NCBI GenBank assembly: GCA_965153355.1
Contig: OZ231126.1
Span: forward strand, 78,368,001-78,432,000
Length of the DNA stretch: 64,000 nt
Reading direction: 5' to 3'
Origin: Flaccisagitta enflata
Taxonomy: Eukaryota > Chaetognatha > Sagittoidea > Aphragmophora
Shown: piece after piece, positions 50,500 through 62,521 of the stretch
Layout: each line of letters begins with the position of its first letter
Position numbering within the stretch: position 1 is the stretch's first letter
Position numbers and translations under genes: made by a program
The notes under the pieces: generated by a model
What the model was told of the DNA's origin: nothing
Database searches by the model: none
The model's input: the letters and a program-made list of their open reading frames with translations, nothing else

Positions 50500-51240
50500 C
50501 ACTACTTCCCTTGATCACTCCAAGCAGGGCATCGGGTACTGCTGACCATGTGCGATCCTTAGATGACTAGTTTTCCTTAAAGTACTTTGTTTGATATTTT
50601 TTGTGTTAAAATTTCATTGGTCTGGGTTGAATAGTTTGGCCACAACATCAATTCGAAGTAGAATAAGTACAAGCAAACAAGGTTTTTGTATAAAATAATC
50701 ATTTGGTAAATTAGTTGCATTTTGAAACAGTTTGAGCTACAGATGCCAAAATAGTCTCAGAGGGGGACAATTTGATTATCTGCTTACATTTTTTTTCTTT
50801 TTCAGACCACTCTGTTATTTGTCAGTTAATTGGTTCAAAGACAATTGCAATCTAAATAAAAAGGGGTTTTGCAAAAACATTGTAAATTTGGCTTACACTG
50901 TGAATACTTTGAATTGATGTCGTGGCAAAACTTGTCAACCTAGACCAATGAAATTTTTACACAAAAAATTTCAAACATAGTACATTAAGGGGAAAACAGT
51001 TTCAAGCCTGTCATCTTGTGGTGAAAACTTAATACTTTTTGCCTGATATCTATAAACGATATATGACCACGTTGATTGATCGCCTGAACAATCATAAGCT
51101 AATCTAGAATACTGACTCAGAAATCTAATCTTAGAAGATTGATCATTCTTTCGTGGGGTGTATGATTAGATTTGTAATTAAAGAATCAAAATCAACTTTT
51201 TTACAAAGTTTTGTCCTTTGTGCTCACTTCTTGCAACTGA
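50500..51240. other. AT-rich stretch
   Basis: I see no exon. It may contain an old palindrome: TTCATTGGTCTGGGTTGAATAG near 50611 mirrors CAACCTAGACCAATGAAATT near 50936. Arms continue weakly, so about 50570-51000 is probably a decayed foldback. Confidence 0.4.
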
Positions 51241-51267
51241 GGGGAAATAGGAATAGGCAACCTACCA

Positions 51268-51460
51268 AAAAAAAAAAAAACAGAAACAAAAACAAAAACA
51301 AACACAAAAAAAACAAAAACAAAAACAAACACAAAAAAAAACAAAAACAAAAACAGAAACAAAAAAAAAAAAACAAAAACAAAAACAAAAACAAAAACAA
51401 AAACAAAAACAAAAACAAAACAAAAATCATAACAAAAAAAAAAACAAAAAAAAACTACGA
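51268..51460. repeat. (AAAAAC)n microsatellite
   Basis: AAAAAC/AAACA words for about 190 bp. A D-type HINE 3' end (AAACAAGGCCAAGTAGGCCA) follows at 51484. Confidence 0.9.
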
Positions 51461-51605
51461 ATATGATTAGGAGCATCAAGAAAAACAAGGCCAAGTAGGC
51501 CAACGATGCGTCCTCTTTGAATAAATGTTTTTTATGAATGAATTCTTTTTATGAATGAATGTTTTGTTATGAATGAATGTCCTTTGTGAATGAATGAATG
51601 ATTTA

Positions 51606-52470
51606 CCAGTAATGGCGGCTGTCGCCGTGAGGAAAAAAGTTGTAAGCATTGATCACTTTTCACCATCTTTAGTCACTGAAATTTTGTTAGATCAAATCAA
51701 AAGCAATTGTATGTATTGACTGCACTGAAAATCAGAGAAAAAAAGGACTGAGCCAAATGAGCTAGATGAGCTAAAACAATCAAAATGATTCAACCAGACA
51801 ACCAGCTTTGCTCACTGACATGCTTTCTTGTATTTGCATGCTTAAATCAAAATATTTATTTATTTGTCCTGTTTAAAATCAAAGAAAAAGCGCAAGCTCA
51901 ATGAGCTAAATGAGCTAGAATACTTGAAAACGCCCTCGCAGATGAGCAGCTCTGCTCACTGACATGTTTTTTTATTTGCTTGCTTAAACAAGTTTGAAAT
52001 TATTCATTCATTTATCATGATTGAAATCAGAAAGAACAGACTGAGCTAAGTGAGCTAAATGAGCTGAAATGCTCAAAGATACCCTCACAGATGAGCAGCT
52101 GTGCTCATAAACATATTTTCTTGTATTTGCATGCTCAAGTAAACATAAATACACTCTTTTATTGATCAAACACAAAATCGTAAAAAATTGAAAAAAATTC
52201 TATTCGAATTTTTCATAAATAAATCTTTAAAAAATCATAGCGCGAAAAGTATTTGTTGTAGAGCATTCTGCTTGGCGCCAAATGAAAGAGAATTATCAAA
52301 TTTACTTACCCTATCAATTTCATTGGAGGGCCCATTCGCCCCTAGGAGAGCCGGAACTTCCACATAAGAAAATGAAAACCCTGTTTCTCTCGAATATGTA
52401 AAAAGTTGTGGCCTGACTTCGACTTTTTTCCCGATTAAATGAATTACTTGATGCATGCTTCTATTACTGG
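51606..52470 (+). mobile_element. K repeat, copy 1
   Basis: ACCAGTAATGGCGGCTGTCG at the left. Then about three ~165-bp internal units (GAGCTAAATGAGCTAGAAT, GATGAGCAGCTSTGCTCA, TTGTATTTGCATGCTTAA). CATAGCGCGAAAAGTATTTG, TTGGCGCCAAATGAAAGAGA near the right, and CTATTACTGGGT at the end, inverse of the start. Copy 2 lies inverted at about 58000-58855. Confidence 0.65.
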
Positions 52471-52491
52471 GTTAGAACCACTTTTATGATG

Positions 52492-52695
52492 AAACAAGGC
52501 CGGATACACGGCTACCGAAGTCGCGTGCAGGTGGGCAGGGGCCATATTTGAGGTCACAAGACCATTTGGGCATGAGCTGTGAGGTCAAAGAAATAAAATC
52601 ATAAAAAAAAGTAAAGTGTGACCGACCAACCGACCGACCAACCAACCAAACGACGGACGAAGCGGGTTGTAGAGTTGCGTCCACGCGACTAAAAA
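52492..52695 (-). mobile_element. HINE-like element, subfamily A
   Basis: AAACAAGGCCGGATACACGG, CTACCGAAGTCGCGTGCAGG, AAAGTGTGACCGACC, GTAGAGTTGCGTCCACGCGA, CTAAAAA. A D-type 5' fragment follows at 52727-52797 (CACAGCCTATCATAGAGATG). Confidence 0.75.
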
Positions 52696-52969
52696 TGCTT
52701 GATTTTGATGTTCTTTATGAATCCGTTACCGACCAACCAACCGACCAACCAACCGACGGACACAGCCTATCATAGAGATGCGAGGACGAATCTAAAAAGT
52801 CTCTCAGCAAGCTTGTTAGCACATGAGTGCTTACGAGACACACCAATTAACCAACCGATACTTGGATAGTTTCAGGTTTTTTAAAAGAAGTGTATAGCCG
52901 TAAGAGTGCCAGATAACAATCTTATCGTCAGTGAATCTTATCGTCAGTGAGAAAAAAAGTGTGAGAAAA

Positions 52970-53180
52970 AAAAAGGCCGGATACACGGCTACCGAAGTCG
53001 GGTGCGGGTGGTCAGGGGCCATATTTGAGGTCACCAGATCATTTGGGCAGGAGCAGTGAGGTCAAAGAAATAAAATCATAAAAAAAAGTAAAGTGTGACT
53101 GACCGACCAACCAACCGACCGACCAACCGACCGACCGACGGACAGAGCAGGTTGTAGAGTCGCGTGCACGCGACTAAAAA
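52970..53180 (-). mobile_element. HINE-like element, subfamily A
   Basis: AAAAGGCCGGATACACGGCT, ACCGAAGTCGGGTGCGGGTG, AAAGTGTGACTGACCGACC, GTTGTAGAGTCGCGTGCACG, CGACTAAAAA. Confidence 0.75.
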
Positions 53181-53388
53181 AGAGAGAAAAACGAAAAGAA
53201 AGAAAAGAAAACAGAAAAGAAAAAAAAAGGTGAAAAAAGTAAAAGAAAAGAGAAAAAAAGAGAGTGTGATGAAATAGAAAATGAAGTGAATAATGAATAT
53301 AATAACGGACCAAGTCCATTTGGTTGAGGTAAGATCACTTCAATTGCCCACAAAAACTCATAACCAAACCGACACTTTCTCTTTCTCC

Positions 53389-53392
<4 letters not shown>

Positions 53393-53459
<67 letters not shown>
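53393..53459. repeat. (TC)n microsatellite
   Basis: About 65 bp of TC. Confidence 0.95.
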
Positions 53460-53897
53460 ATTCTTTTAAATAGTCAGCGATAAGAAGAAAAAAAAACTCA
53501 ATTCTGAAAATGAGTGGAAATTGTGCCATCGGCGTGAATGAGATGGGGAGACAGACAAAGAAGCAAAGATAGAAGCAACCTCTTTTATAGAAAATTCCGA
53601 CTAACCAAGGAACATAAGGTCGAGAAAACTGTGAAATAGACGACCAGAGACGGAGACACTGAAAAAGACAGAGATAGAGACTATCAGGGCTCGACAAAAA
53701 TTTTAGCTGCCTACAAGTGACATTTTCTTTTAAACTCTTGCCAACAAAATATTTGTAAAGATTTTTATTTCAAGATACAGTATATGTTGTCTAGACTTGA
53801 AAATATGGGGTAATTCATATTGTGAAGACAAAAAAACATAAAGGATTGATTTTTGGAATAGAAAATAACAAAAGGACGTTTTATAGAAGGTAGGTGT

Positions 53898-54223
53898 TAC
53901 TTGCCATGGAAAAACATTTCTATGTATTTCTGCTAGAATATCAATATTTTGGGAACTCTTTTAAAGGGTCATTGCTTAAAATGAAATTTGCCACAATTTT
54001 CCCACAGTATGTTTTGTATCGCTCGTTCAGCCATTGGTAGGGAGTGTAACTATGTGTGACAACCCTGTGATGCTCCCTAGCAACCACCAAACGAGCGATA
54101 TTCTTACAGAACATATTGTAGGAAAGTTGTAGCAAATTTATATCTAAGCAATGTTCCATGAAAAAATTTCTCAAAATATTGATACTTTAGCAAAAATACA
54201 TAAAAATGTCTTTCCATAGCAAC
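53898..54223. mobile_element. Foldback element, about 325 bp
   Basis: TTGCCATGGAAAAACATTTC ... GTTTTGTATCGCTCGTT at the left, AACGAGCGATATTCTTACAG ... GTCTTTCCATAGCAA at the right. Arms about 140 bp with a short centre. Confidence 0.7.
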
Positions 54224-54631
54224 TGACTCCCATCCTCAATAAAGCAACAAGCAACAAGTTCATATCCCAAATAACGGGTGGTCTTTAAAAAGGTAGCTTT
54301 TAATTTTTTTAATATTATTTTTAAAATTTCTCCTAAGTAAAAAAATTTTTTTTAGCTATCTAGATATGATCGTCGCCCACATATTCCATTATGCACATTT
54401 TTTAGCAGGATCAATATTTTTCATTTTATTTTTAAGAAACTAAATTGAATTACGGACCACTTAAAGAATTTTGCTTAAATTTGATTAAAAATCAATGATT
54501 TTAAAAGAATTTACTTTTGAATGAAGATAGTTGAATAAAAGTGGGTCTTGGGAAACCAAGAAAACCAAAACTTTTCATGTGAAAAACTAAATGCATACCT
54601 AAAACACTAATAATAATCATGTATTGTATTT

Positions 54632-55006
54632 AGTCGCGTGCACGCGACTCTACACCCCGCTTTGTCGGTCCGTCCGTCGGTCCGTCCATCCGTCGGTCCG
54701 TCCGTCCGTCACACTTTACTTTTTTTGTAATAAAGCGTCAACTCTTAGGTCATTTTAAGTCTTATTTAGTCATTAATAGTTATTATAAGTCATTCTGAGT
54801 CATTCTAAATCATTTTAAGTTATTCAAAGTCATTTTAAGTTATTCTAATTTATTTTTGGTCATTAGGTTTTTTAGACATTTTAAGTCCTTTTTGGACATT
54901 TTAAGTCATTCTAAGTCGTTTTAAGTCATTCTAAGTCATTAAAGTCATTCTAAGTCCTTCTTACCCTGTAAATCTTGCACGCGACTTATAGGTGTTGGCC
55001 TTGTTT
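54632..55006 (+). mobile_element. HINE-like element, A-type ends with ATTCTAAGTC core
   Basis: AGTCGCGTGCACGCGACT, CTACACCCCGCTTTGTC, (GTCC/GTCG)n, then about 20 CATTTTAAGT/CATTCTAAGT words, GCACGCGACTTATAGGTGTT, GGCCTTGTTT. Confidence 0.75.
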
Positions 55007-55456
55007 GATAAAAACAAGCAATAATGCTCAGAAAAAAATATTTTGGTTTATCATACATGTTTTGAATTTGTATATTATGATCGTATGTACAAATTCAGAG
55101 ATTCATCATCTCAAATATTCACATAATAACCAGTTATAAACAGTTTTTCTTTTATTCAGATACAGAGCTACTTTTTTTAAGTCCACCCAGTATCGGTCTC
55201 TTGGGTCTATCTGTTTTCCTCTTGTGCCCGCTCACTCCCTTTCTTACTAGCCGCAGTTACAGTGACGACGCAATTTATAAGCAATATTTAGTAAATTAGG
55301 CAATGAGCAGCAATGATTAGCAATAAGCATTAATACACCAATTTACATCATTACAAAGCTTAGTACCTGAAACTTCAACTCATTTTGGCATTCAGGGAAC
55401 CAGAGGGTAAGACGGCGAGCATTTGATGTCAACATTTAGTGTTTCACCCCATTTTT

Positions 55457-55615
55457 AGTTGCGGACACGCAACTCTATAAGAGGCTTTGTCCGTCCGTCT
55501 GTCCATCCGTCCGTTGGTCGGTCCGTCGGTGAGCACGAGTCGAAAAGAGTGAAAACGCGCATTTCCGCCCCTGCCCACCTGTCCGCAACTGGTGGCCGTG
55601 TATCCGGCCTTGTTT
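55457..55615 (+). mobile_element. HINE-like element, subfamily E
   Basis: AGTTGCGGACACGCAACT, CTATAAGAGGCTTTGTCCGT, GTGAAAACGCGCATTTCCGC, TCCGCAACTGGTGGCCGTGT, ATCCGGCCTTGTTT. Almost identical to 13735-13889. Confidence 0.8.
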
Positions 55616-55793
55616 CTAGTATACTTGAATGATTATGATGCAACAGATATTTTCATGTGACAAATTGTCTTCAGAAATACTCTGTGTGTATGTCTTTGTC
55701 ATATGCTGACTGAAAAAGAACCTTTAAATCAGCAATTCACATGAGAAAAGCAAAGAAAATAGGGAGTTTAAAGAAAATTGTGCTTACATTTTT

Positions 55794-56001
55794 AGTCGCG
55801 TGCTACGCGACTCTACACCCCGCTATGTCGGTCCGTCGGTCGGTCGGTCGGTCGGTTGGTTGGTCAGTCCCCTTTTTACTTTTTTGGCGTTTATGAGCTA
55901 TTTGAGCCTACTGCTCCTGCCCAAATGCTCTGGTGACCTTCTCCAGCTCTGCTCCTGCCCACCTGCACGCAACTGGGGTAGCCGTGTATCCGGCCTTGTT
56001 T
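55794..56001 (+). mobile_element. HINE-like element, subfamily A
   Basis: AGTCGCGTGCTACGCGACT, CTACACCCCGCTATGTC, (GGTC)n, TCCTGCCCACCTGCACGCAA, CTGGGGTAGCCGTGTATCCG, GCCTTGTTT. Confidence 0.8.
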
Positions 56002-56579
56002 ATCTCATTGCTGCCTTTGTAATTTATTTTGGAGGGCGGCTATGTTCTCCATTTTTGCGTTTTTTCATTTTCTATGCAAAGTTATAATTTTAACAAGACC
56101 CCTATCAGTGAACACACATTGAATTTTGAATATTTTCAAGTGAAAATATTAGGTAATGATAGCTTCATTTGCTTTTTTGTCCTATTTGAATGAAAATTTT
56201 CCGATGAAATATTTACTGTAACATTTCTAAATGATTTTTTTAATTTCATTTCTTATTTTCATTCTCATAAAATCTTCTATATTGACCCCTGTTGATACAC
56301 TAAATCTTGCCGTCAGATGCTCTCCGTCGTAATAGCAATGCTAATCAATTGATCAATCTGCAAAAGATAGAAAACGAGTAACATTTGTGGGCTTATTTAC
56401 TCTTTAATTATGCATAAACAATCAAAGCGAAGAAATAAAGACGAGCGAATGTACTAAACAGCAGGTAAACACTCTTATAAGGAGAATCTCTTGGCATGAA
56501 TCATGAATTCCAGGCTAGTTTCCGTTCGATTTGAAGCGGTGAACCATTAATAGAGGGTGTTACTAAAAGGTAAGTTTTT

Positions 56580-56750
56580 AGTCGCAGACTCGCGACTCTA
56601 GAACTCGCCGTGTTGGTCGGTCGGTCGGTCGGTTGGTCAGTCAGTTGGTCGGTTGGTTGGTCCGTAACAAAAACAAAATGCGAGCGTTTCTTCGCTATTC
56701 CGCTCCTGCCCCCCCGTCCGCAACTTAGGGGGAGTGTATACGGCCTTGTT
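56580..56750 (+). mobile_element. HINE-like element, divergent A/E type
   Basis: AGTCGCAGACTCGCGACT, CTAGAACTCGCCGTGTTGGT, (GGTC/GGTT)n, CTCCTGCCCCCCCGTCCGCA, ACTTAGGGGGAGTGTATACG, GCCTTGTT. Confidence 0.7.
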
Positions 56751-57167
56751 AGAGTCAAAACCAGCTCATTCAATAAGGAAACAGTGCTCACTCACATTAG
56801 CCCGCACACCTATTATGAATTCCCCTGTATTTCCAAGTCTAGACAACATCTACTGTACCTTGAAAATAACCATAAAGCTAGAACATATCTAAGTCACGCG
56901 GCTAAATGTATATTCTTTTGTTTTTATACTTTATACTTTATACTTTATTGCATTAAGATTACGAATATATTTTATCATTCTTTTGTATATTTATTTGTAT
57001 TCTAATGTTATGTTTAAATTCCTGCCTACAAAATCCCCTGGCTGCTTACAAGCAATGCTTCTAATGTTTTTCTATGATTACTGCTTTAAGATTACAAATA
57101 TAATATAATATAATATAAAGTATCGCAACCAAAGCAGACCCCGGGGAGTCCATGATTACTATCTTGT

Positions 57168-57198
57168 TTTCAGCAAGATAGTAATGGTTGCTACCAGT
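57168..57198. repeat. Perfect short hairpin
   Basis: ATTACTATCTTG, loop TTTTCAG, CAAGATAGTAAT: a 12-bp perfect stem in AT-rich sequence. It is not followed by a T-run typical of a pol III terminator. Confidence 0.5.
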
Positions 57199-57424
57199 AC
57201 AAAAACTTTGATCAAAATTAATAATATGTTTTTCTACACGCATTCACAAGTTGAAAGTATTTGGTTTATTTGTAGATCCTAATTGTCACAAAATAACTCC
57301 ACTGAGTTGATGTTGTCATTGTCGTTGTCATTGTCGTCGTTGCTGATATTGCCTATTTTGTCGCTGTTGTTGTCATTGTCATTGTTGAAAAAGTTGTTGC
57401 TGAAGACATCAGTGTTTTGGTGTC

Positions 57425-57600
57425 AACGCAGCTATCGCCGTTGCTGTTGCTGCATGTAACTCCGCAGCTGTTGCTGCAGCTGTCACCGCAGCTGTCGCCG
57501 CAGCTGTTGCCGCAGCCGTCGCCGCAGCTGTCGCCACAGCTGTCGCCGCAGCCGTCACCGCAGCTGTCGCCGTAACTGTCACCGCAAATCATTGACGCAG
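57425..57600. repeat. GCAGCTGTCGCC minisatellite
   Basis: About 12 words of 9-15 bp (GCAGCTGTCGCC, GCAGCCGTCACC). Both strands are open across it; a CGDSCGD-type frame on the minus strand is an artefact. Confidence 0.8.
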
Positions 57601-57999
57601 CCGTTGATACTCTTGTTGATGTCCTTATTGTATGCTGCTGTTTCTGATGTTAGCGCTGCCCAGTTCAAACATATTGGAACCCATCGGCAACGGCCTGAAA
57701 GAAACAGGCCGTTAACGTTGAATGGCCCGTTGGTTCCAAGGTAGTAATTTCCTTTCTTCTCAGTTCAATACGTTGTTGCAGGAATATTCACAGTGGGATG
57801 GCTTTTTCGATTCAAGTTATGTCATTGAGGTGTATCACAATTCAAATTTTTGTCTCTGTTTCCCTTTCAGTTTTGTTCGTTTTTTACTTTTTTTTACTTT
57901 TTTTTCTAATTTTCATGATTTTTGATTGATTTCTTTTGATTGGTGTTGTTATTATTTTTTGTCATTTGCTTTTTTAGACATGCACTATGGGATATATAT

Positions 58000-58855
58000 A
58001 TTTTATCATCTTTTTTGTCTGGAAAAAAGTTGAAGTCAGTCTTCGACTTTTTGACATATTTGAGAGAAACAGGGTTTTCATTTTCTTATGAGGAAGTTGG
58101 GGATCTCCACCGACCGAATGAGCCCTCCAATGAAATTGATAGGGTAAGTAAATTTGATAATTTTCTTTCATTTGGCACCAAGCAGAATGCTCTACGACAA
58201 ATATTTTTTGTGCTATGATTTTTTAAAGACTTATTTGCAAAAAATTCCAATGAAATTTTTCTTTATTTTTTATAATTTTGTGTAGGATCAATAAAGGAGT
58301 GTACTAATGTTTACTTGAGCATGCAAATACAAAAAAATGTTTCTGAGCACAGCTGCTCATCTGCGAGGGCTTTTTTGAGCATTTTTCCTCACTTAGCTCA
58401 GTCTATTCTTTCTGATTTCAAATATGATAAATAAATAAATACTTTTGTACTTGATTAAGCAAGCAAATAAGACAAACATGTCAGTGAGCAGAGCTGCTCA
58501 TCTGTGAGGACGTTTTTAAGTATTCTAGCTCATTTAGCTCATTTGGCTTGCTCTTTTTCTATAATTTTAAATAGGATGAATAAATTAATGTTTTGATTTA
58601 AGCATCCAAATACAAATAAGCATTTCAGTGAGCAAAGCTTGTTTTCTGGTTGAATGATTTAGAATATTTTAGCTCATCTAGCTAATTTGGCTCGGTCCTA
58701 TTTTTCTTTGATTTTCAGTGCAATCAATACATACAATTTGCTTTTGATTTGATCTAACAAATAAAAAACAAATTCAGTGATTGAAAATAAAAGCATGGTG
58801 AAAAGTGACCAATGCTTACAACTTTTTTCCTCACGGCGACAGCCGCCATTACTGT
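58000..58855 (-). mobile_element. K repeat, copy 2, inverted
   Basis: Reverse complement of 51606-52470: AAAGTTGAAGTCAG... CATATTTGAGAGAAACAGGG, ATTGATAGGGTAAGTAAATT, three GAGCAGAGCTGCTCATCTG units, ending TCCTCACGGCGACAGCCGCC and ATTACTG. Confidence 0.65.
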
Positions 58856-58882
58856 ATATCTATTTGTATTCTAATGTTTTTT

Positions 58883-59283
58883 AGTCGCGTGCACGCGACT
58901 CTACACCTTGCCGTGTCGGTCGGTAGGTCGGTAGGTCGGTAGGTCGGTCCGTCCGTCCGTCCATCACATCCTTAAAATTATGACTTTTTTTAACGTTATT
59001 TAACTTTTTTTAACATTTTTTTACATTTTTTTACATTTTTTGACATTTTTTGACATCTTTTAGCATTTTTCAACATTCAACCTTTTTTAACATTTTTTAA
59101 CATTTTTTAACATTTTTTAACATTTCTTAACACTTTTTAACATTTTTTAACATTTTTTAACATTTTTTAACATTTTTTTACATTTTTCAACATTGTTCAA
59201 CATTTTAACATTTTTACATGTTTTTGCCCTTTTGTTTGTCATTTCCAGACGCATGCGACTGTTGCCCTCTTGGGCTTGTTTTT
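58883..59283 (+). mobile_element. HINE-like element, subfamily B, with readable empty site
   Basis: AGTCGCGTGCACGCGACT, CTACACCTTGCCGTGTC, (GGTC/GGTA)n, about 25 TTTTTAACA words, TTTGTTTGTCATTTCCAGAC, GCATGCGACTGTTGCCCTCT, TGGGCTTGTTT. Flanks TTTGTATTCTAATGTT and TTCCYGCCTACAAAATCCCC are contiguous at 56993-57042. Confidence 0.8.
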
Positions 59284-59286
59284 TAT

Positions 59287-59400
59287 AATTCCCGCCTACA
59301 AAATCCCCTAGCTGCCTACAAGCAAAGCCTCTAATGTTTTTTCATAATTCCTGCCTACAAAATCCCCTAGCTGCCTACAAGCAATGCTTGTGTGCTTGGG
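59287..59400. repeat. Two copies of TTCCYGCCTACAAAATCCCC repeat
   Basis: A ~57-bp unit ending GCTGCCTACAAGCAANGC and TCTAATGTTTTT occurs twice here and once at 57018-57072. Confidence 0.7.
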
Positions 59401-59533
59401 CACTTTGTCGTACCCTGGAGACTATAACTGTTAGAGAGAGTTGGTGATGCAGGAAATGGAGAGAAAGGCGATCGAGAGGCGTCCTTAATAGAGCTCCCGC
59501 GCTATTGTGTCGCGACGCCTAGGACGCCCTCTG

Positions 59534-59636
<103 letters not shown>

Positions 59637-59939
59637 TGAACACGACGTTGTATGTGGCGTGCAGGTGAAAAAGGACAAGTAAAGAAAGGCATAAAAAGGA
59701 AATAAGCAAATTTATTACCAACCTGCAGCCAACCGACCGATGGACCGAGACGGAGTTCGAGTCGAGTGCGCGCGACCAAAACCGTAAAAAAGATAAAAGA
59801 TCCATCGATGGGATATTCCAATAAAGTTAATGCTCCGGCGTCCTCTCGACTCGTTCGCAGTTTTCACGTCTCATTGCCAATCATCCAAGACCATTTTCAC
59901 TGTTTTATCGTCGCGTTGCGTTAGTTGTACCTCCATAAC

Positions 59940-60100
59940 TTCTGACGTGCCAAAGTACTGGCTCATGCAGTATGATATGCTCCTCAATTTCCTCTGATAT
60001 GCCTGGGTACTGGTTCATGCGGCATGATATGTTCCTTGATTTCCACTTACATGCCTGACTGAGTACTGACTGATGCGGCATATGTACCTCAATTCACGGG
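59940..60100. repeat. Three-copy ~60-bp tandem repeat
   Basis: Words ATGCCTGGGTACTGGTTCAT, GCGGCATGATATGTTCCTYA, ATTTCC recur three times with divergence. Confidence 0.6.
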
Positions 60101-61600
60101 ATCATGGTTAACTGCAGATGATGATGTCGGGCATCACCAGTAGAATCTCTACGCTCAACGAAACAAAAATTCGCTATTTAGGCCTTAAAAATCGCTAGAA
60201 TTAGCTAAAATATTTTATCTAGTAGCTAGAAAATTAGCTAGATGTAATAACATATGTATGAACATGAAAATAGTATAGATAGTGTTGATTAAGCCAAAGA
60301 TAAGACAATATGTATGTATAGGAAAGGTTCAGGCTTTCTATTCTGTCCATTGCAAAACAAAACAGGAACAAACAAAACAGAAAACAAAAGTCATAAGGGT
60401 AGGAGTGGGGAGTGACAATAACAAAAAGGGCCTATTATAGCAGGGATAGAAAAAGAAAACATATGACTAACAAGTCTAAAAACAAATGAACTAACCGTTA
60501 GACATGCGCTCTTACATGGATTACTTTATGTATCTTTTGAACAAATAGTCTCCAGTCTATCTGCAGTCTATTAGTCTTAGAGCAAATAGTCGGCAACCTT
60601 CAACAATGTTGTAAAAGTTTAATAAGTGAGCTGAATAGCTACAGGACAAAAAATTGTATTAAACATGTTGTAATATGTGCCAGATCTGACAGTAGAATTG
60701 GGAACATGTAACCTCGTTTCAAAAAAGGAATCAGGAAAAAACAGTAAAAAATGGACAGAATAGCATAAATGTCATCCAAAATAGCTAGAATTAGCTGAAA
60801 ATAGCTGGATTAGGTAAATGATTCCTTAGAATAAGCTAGATTTGCTAGGTTCTTCTAAAAAAAACCCTAGATAATAAGCCAGTAGTTAGATCCCAAAATT
60901 CTGTAGCTATGACGCCCGGTAATTCCCTGCAAATTTCTACAAAATCCGCGAGATATTCAGTAGTGACTGCTCACCACCTTTTGACAACACCAGTATTAAC
61001 CGACGCAGCCGAGCCTGCACCGTGAGATCGAGACCGCAGAAAAGGGCATAATTATGAACAGTTGGGTTTTTTGCAGATAGAAATTCTTTTTTGGAACTTA
61101 TCATTCGGAGAGAAAACAAACATTCAAAACTGTTGAACACTTCAATTTTGGTATCTTTCTTTTTTCTCAGGATATCAATTGTTCAAAACATCATTTGAAT
61201 TTTCTTTTCACATTATGCCTGTCAATATCCTATTTTTTTGCTGTTCAAGTGACAGGAAATGTTTTACGGCATTATGCAAATGAGATTCTTAACACTGGAA
61301 CTGGGAACATGTAAACTGTTATTCACCTCACGAGTTTTTCTTTTTTCAGAGGCGTCCTCTATGTCCGAAGGTCCGTCGGGAATGTGAGGCGTGGGGGGGG
61401 GGGGGAAGGCTTTCTTTATCTCAATATCTTTATATCATTAATTCTTGATATCTTCATATCTTCATAATTTGTATCTTAATATCGTACATCTAAAGAGGAG
61501 GCATCTATTGAACATCATTTGGCCTTTCTTTGGCTGCTGTGTCAATTTTGTACATTTATATTTAACACTCATATTTAACACTCACTCTTATATTTAACAC
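60101..61600. other. Stretch rich in AGCTAG words, no genes seen
   Basis: AAATTAGCTAGA and TAGCTAGAATTAGCTGAAA words recur at 60185-60245 and 60780-60900 and may bound an old element. A G14-like run lies at 61389-61402. No exon accepted. Confidence 0.4.
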
Positions 61601-61621
61601 TCTATCTTACTCCCTTCTTAG

Positions 61622-61691
61622 TTCTCTCAAGGCATCTCTTTGCCATCCGAGCAGCGTGTACAGGTCAGGGATGGAATATGGACAATAGATG
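61622..61691 (+). CDS. Possible 70-bp exon, product unknown
   Basis: A good acceptor (atcttactcccttcttag) precedes it and a donor GATG|GTGAGC follows. The open frame reads SQGISLPSEQRVQVRDGIWT. No partner exon was found in the window. It is a plausible but isolated exon. Confidence 0.3.
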
Positions 61692-61762
61692 GTGAGCAAG
61701 TCGGACGCAGATCACATCCACAGAATTTGAAACAGAGACAGTCATTGAGTGAGAGTTCCTCA

Positions 61763-61769
61763 CACACTC

Positions 61770-61850
<81 letters not shown>
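61763..61850. repeat. (TC)n microsatellite
   Basis: About 85 bp of TC, 70 bp after the possible exon at 61622-61691. Confidence 0.95.
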
Positions 61851-61853
<3 letters not shown>

Positions 61854-62352
61854 AAGTCTATAAAATAAAAAATCAAAGCTGCATCATTAGCGTCATAAAA
61901 GTTGGAGTCTTTACTATTTCGTATTGTTACTAAACGTCGAAAATTGGAATCAATGAAAAATATTGATTTTTGCAAAAATGCAAAAAAAGAATAAAAAAAA
62001 AAGAAGATTCAAAAGTTCATGACGCCAAAACTATTGATCGTAGAGACTTCTGGTCGGTGCCATATGAAAGAGGAAAATTAGCTATGAATATCAAAAAATG
62101 TATACTCCCAGTCCCAAAAATACTTAACTATCTGAAATTCTCCCAAACAAAAAATGAAAAACTTTATTTCTACCCTACGTTTCAAAAAGTCAAATCACGT
62201 AATTCGACTTTTTTCCGACCATCATATATAAAGTTATATGAAGAAGGGTATAGTTTATGATAGTAACATATAGAATATATAGTTCTCTCTTGACAGAAAC
62301 TATGTTGGGACATAGATTGGAGGTGGCAGCTGCTATAGTCTAGGCTCGCTGA

Positions 62353-62358
62353 CACACA

Positions 62359-62406
<48 letters not shown>

Positions 62407-62412
62407 CGCACG

Positions 62413-62511
<99 letters not shown>

Positions 62512-62521
62512 GCACACACAC
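62353..62521. repeat. (CACG)n and (CA)n microsatellite
   Basis: CACGCACG strips followed by about 100 bp of CA. Confidence 0.95.

Larger units (their letters stand above)
53778..56855. mobile_element. Putative 3.1-kb TA-flanked element with CAGTAKATGTTGTCTAG ends
   Basis: CAGTATATGTTGTCTAGACT, TGAAAATATGGGGTAATTCA at the left; TGAATTCCCCTGTATTTCCA, AGTCTAGACAACATCTACTG at the right. TA on both sides. Same family as 18012-18515. The interior holds one foldback and four HINEs but no transposase frame. Two separate MITE halves are also possible. Confidence 0.45.

Noticed and set aside
57353-57592. Cys/Gly/Asp repeat frame on the minus strand
   Set aside because: Product of the GCAGCTGTCGCC minisatellite; both strands are open.
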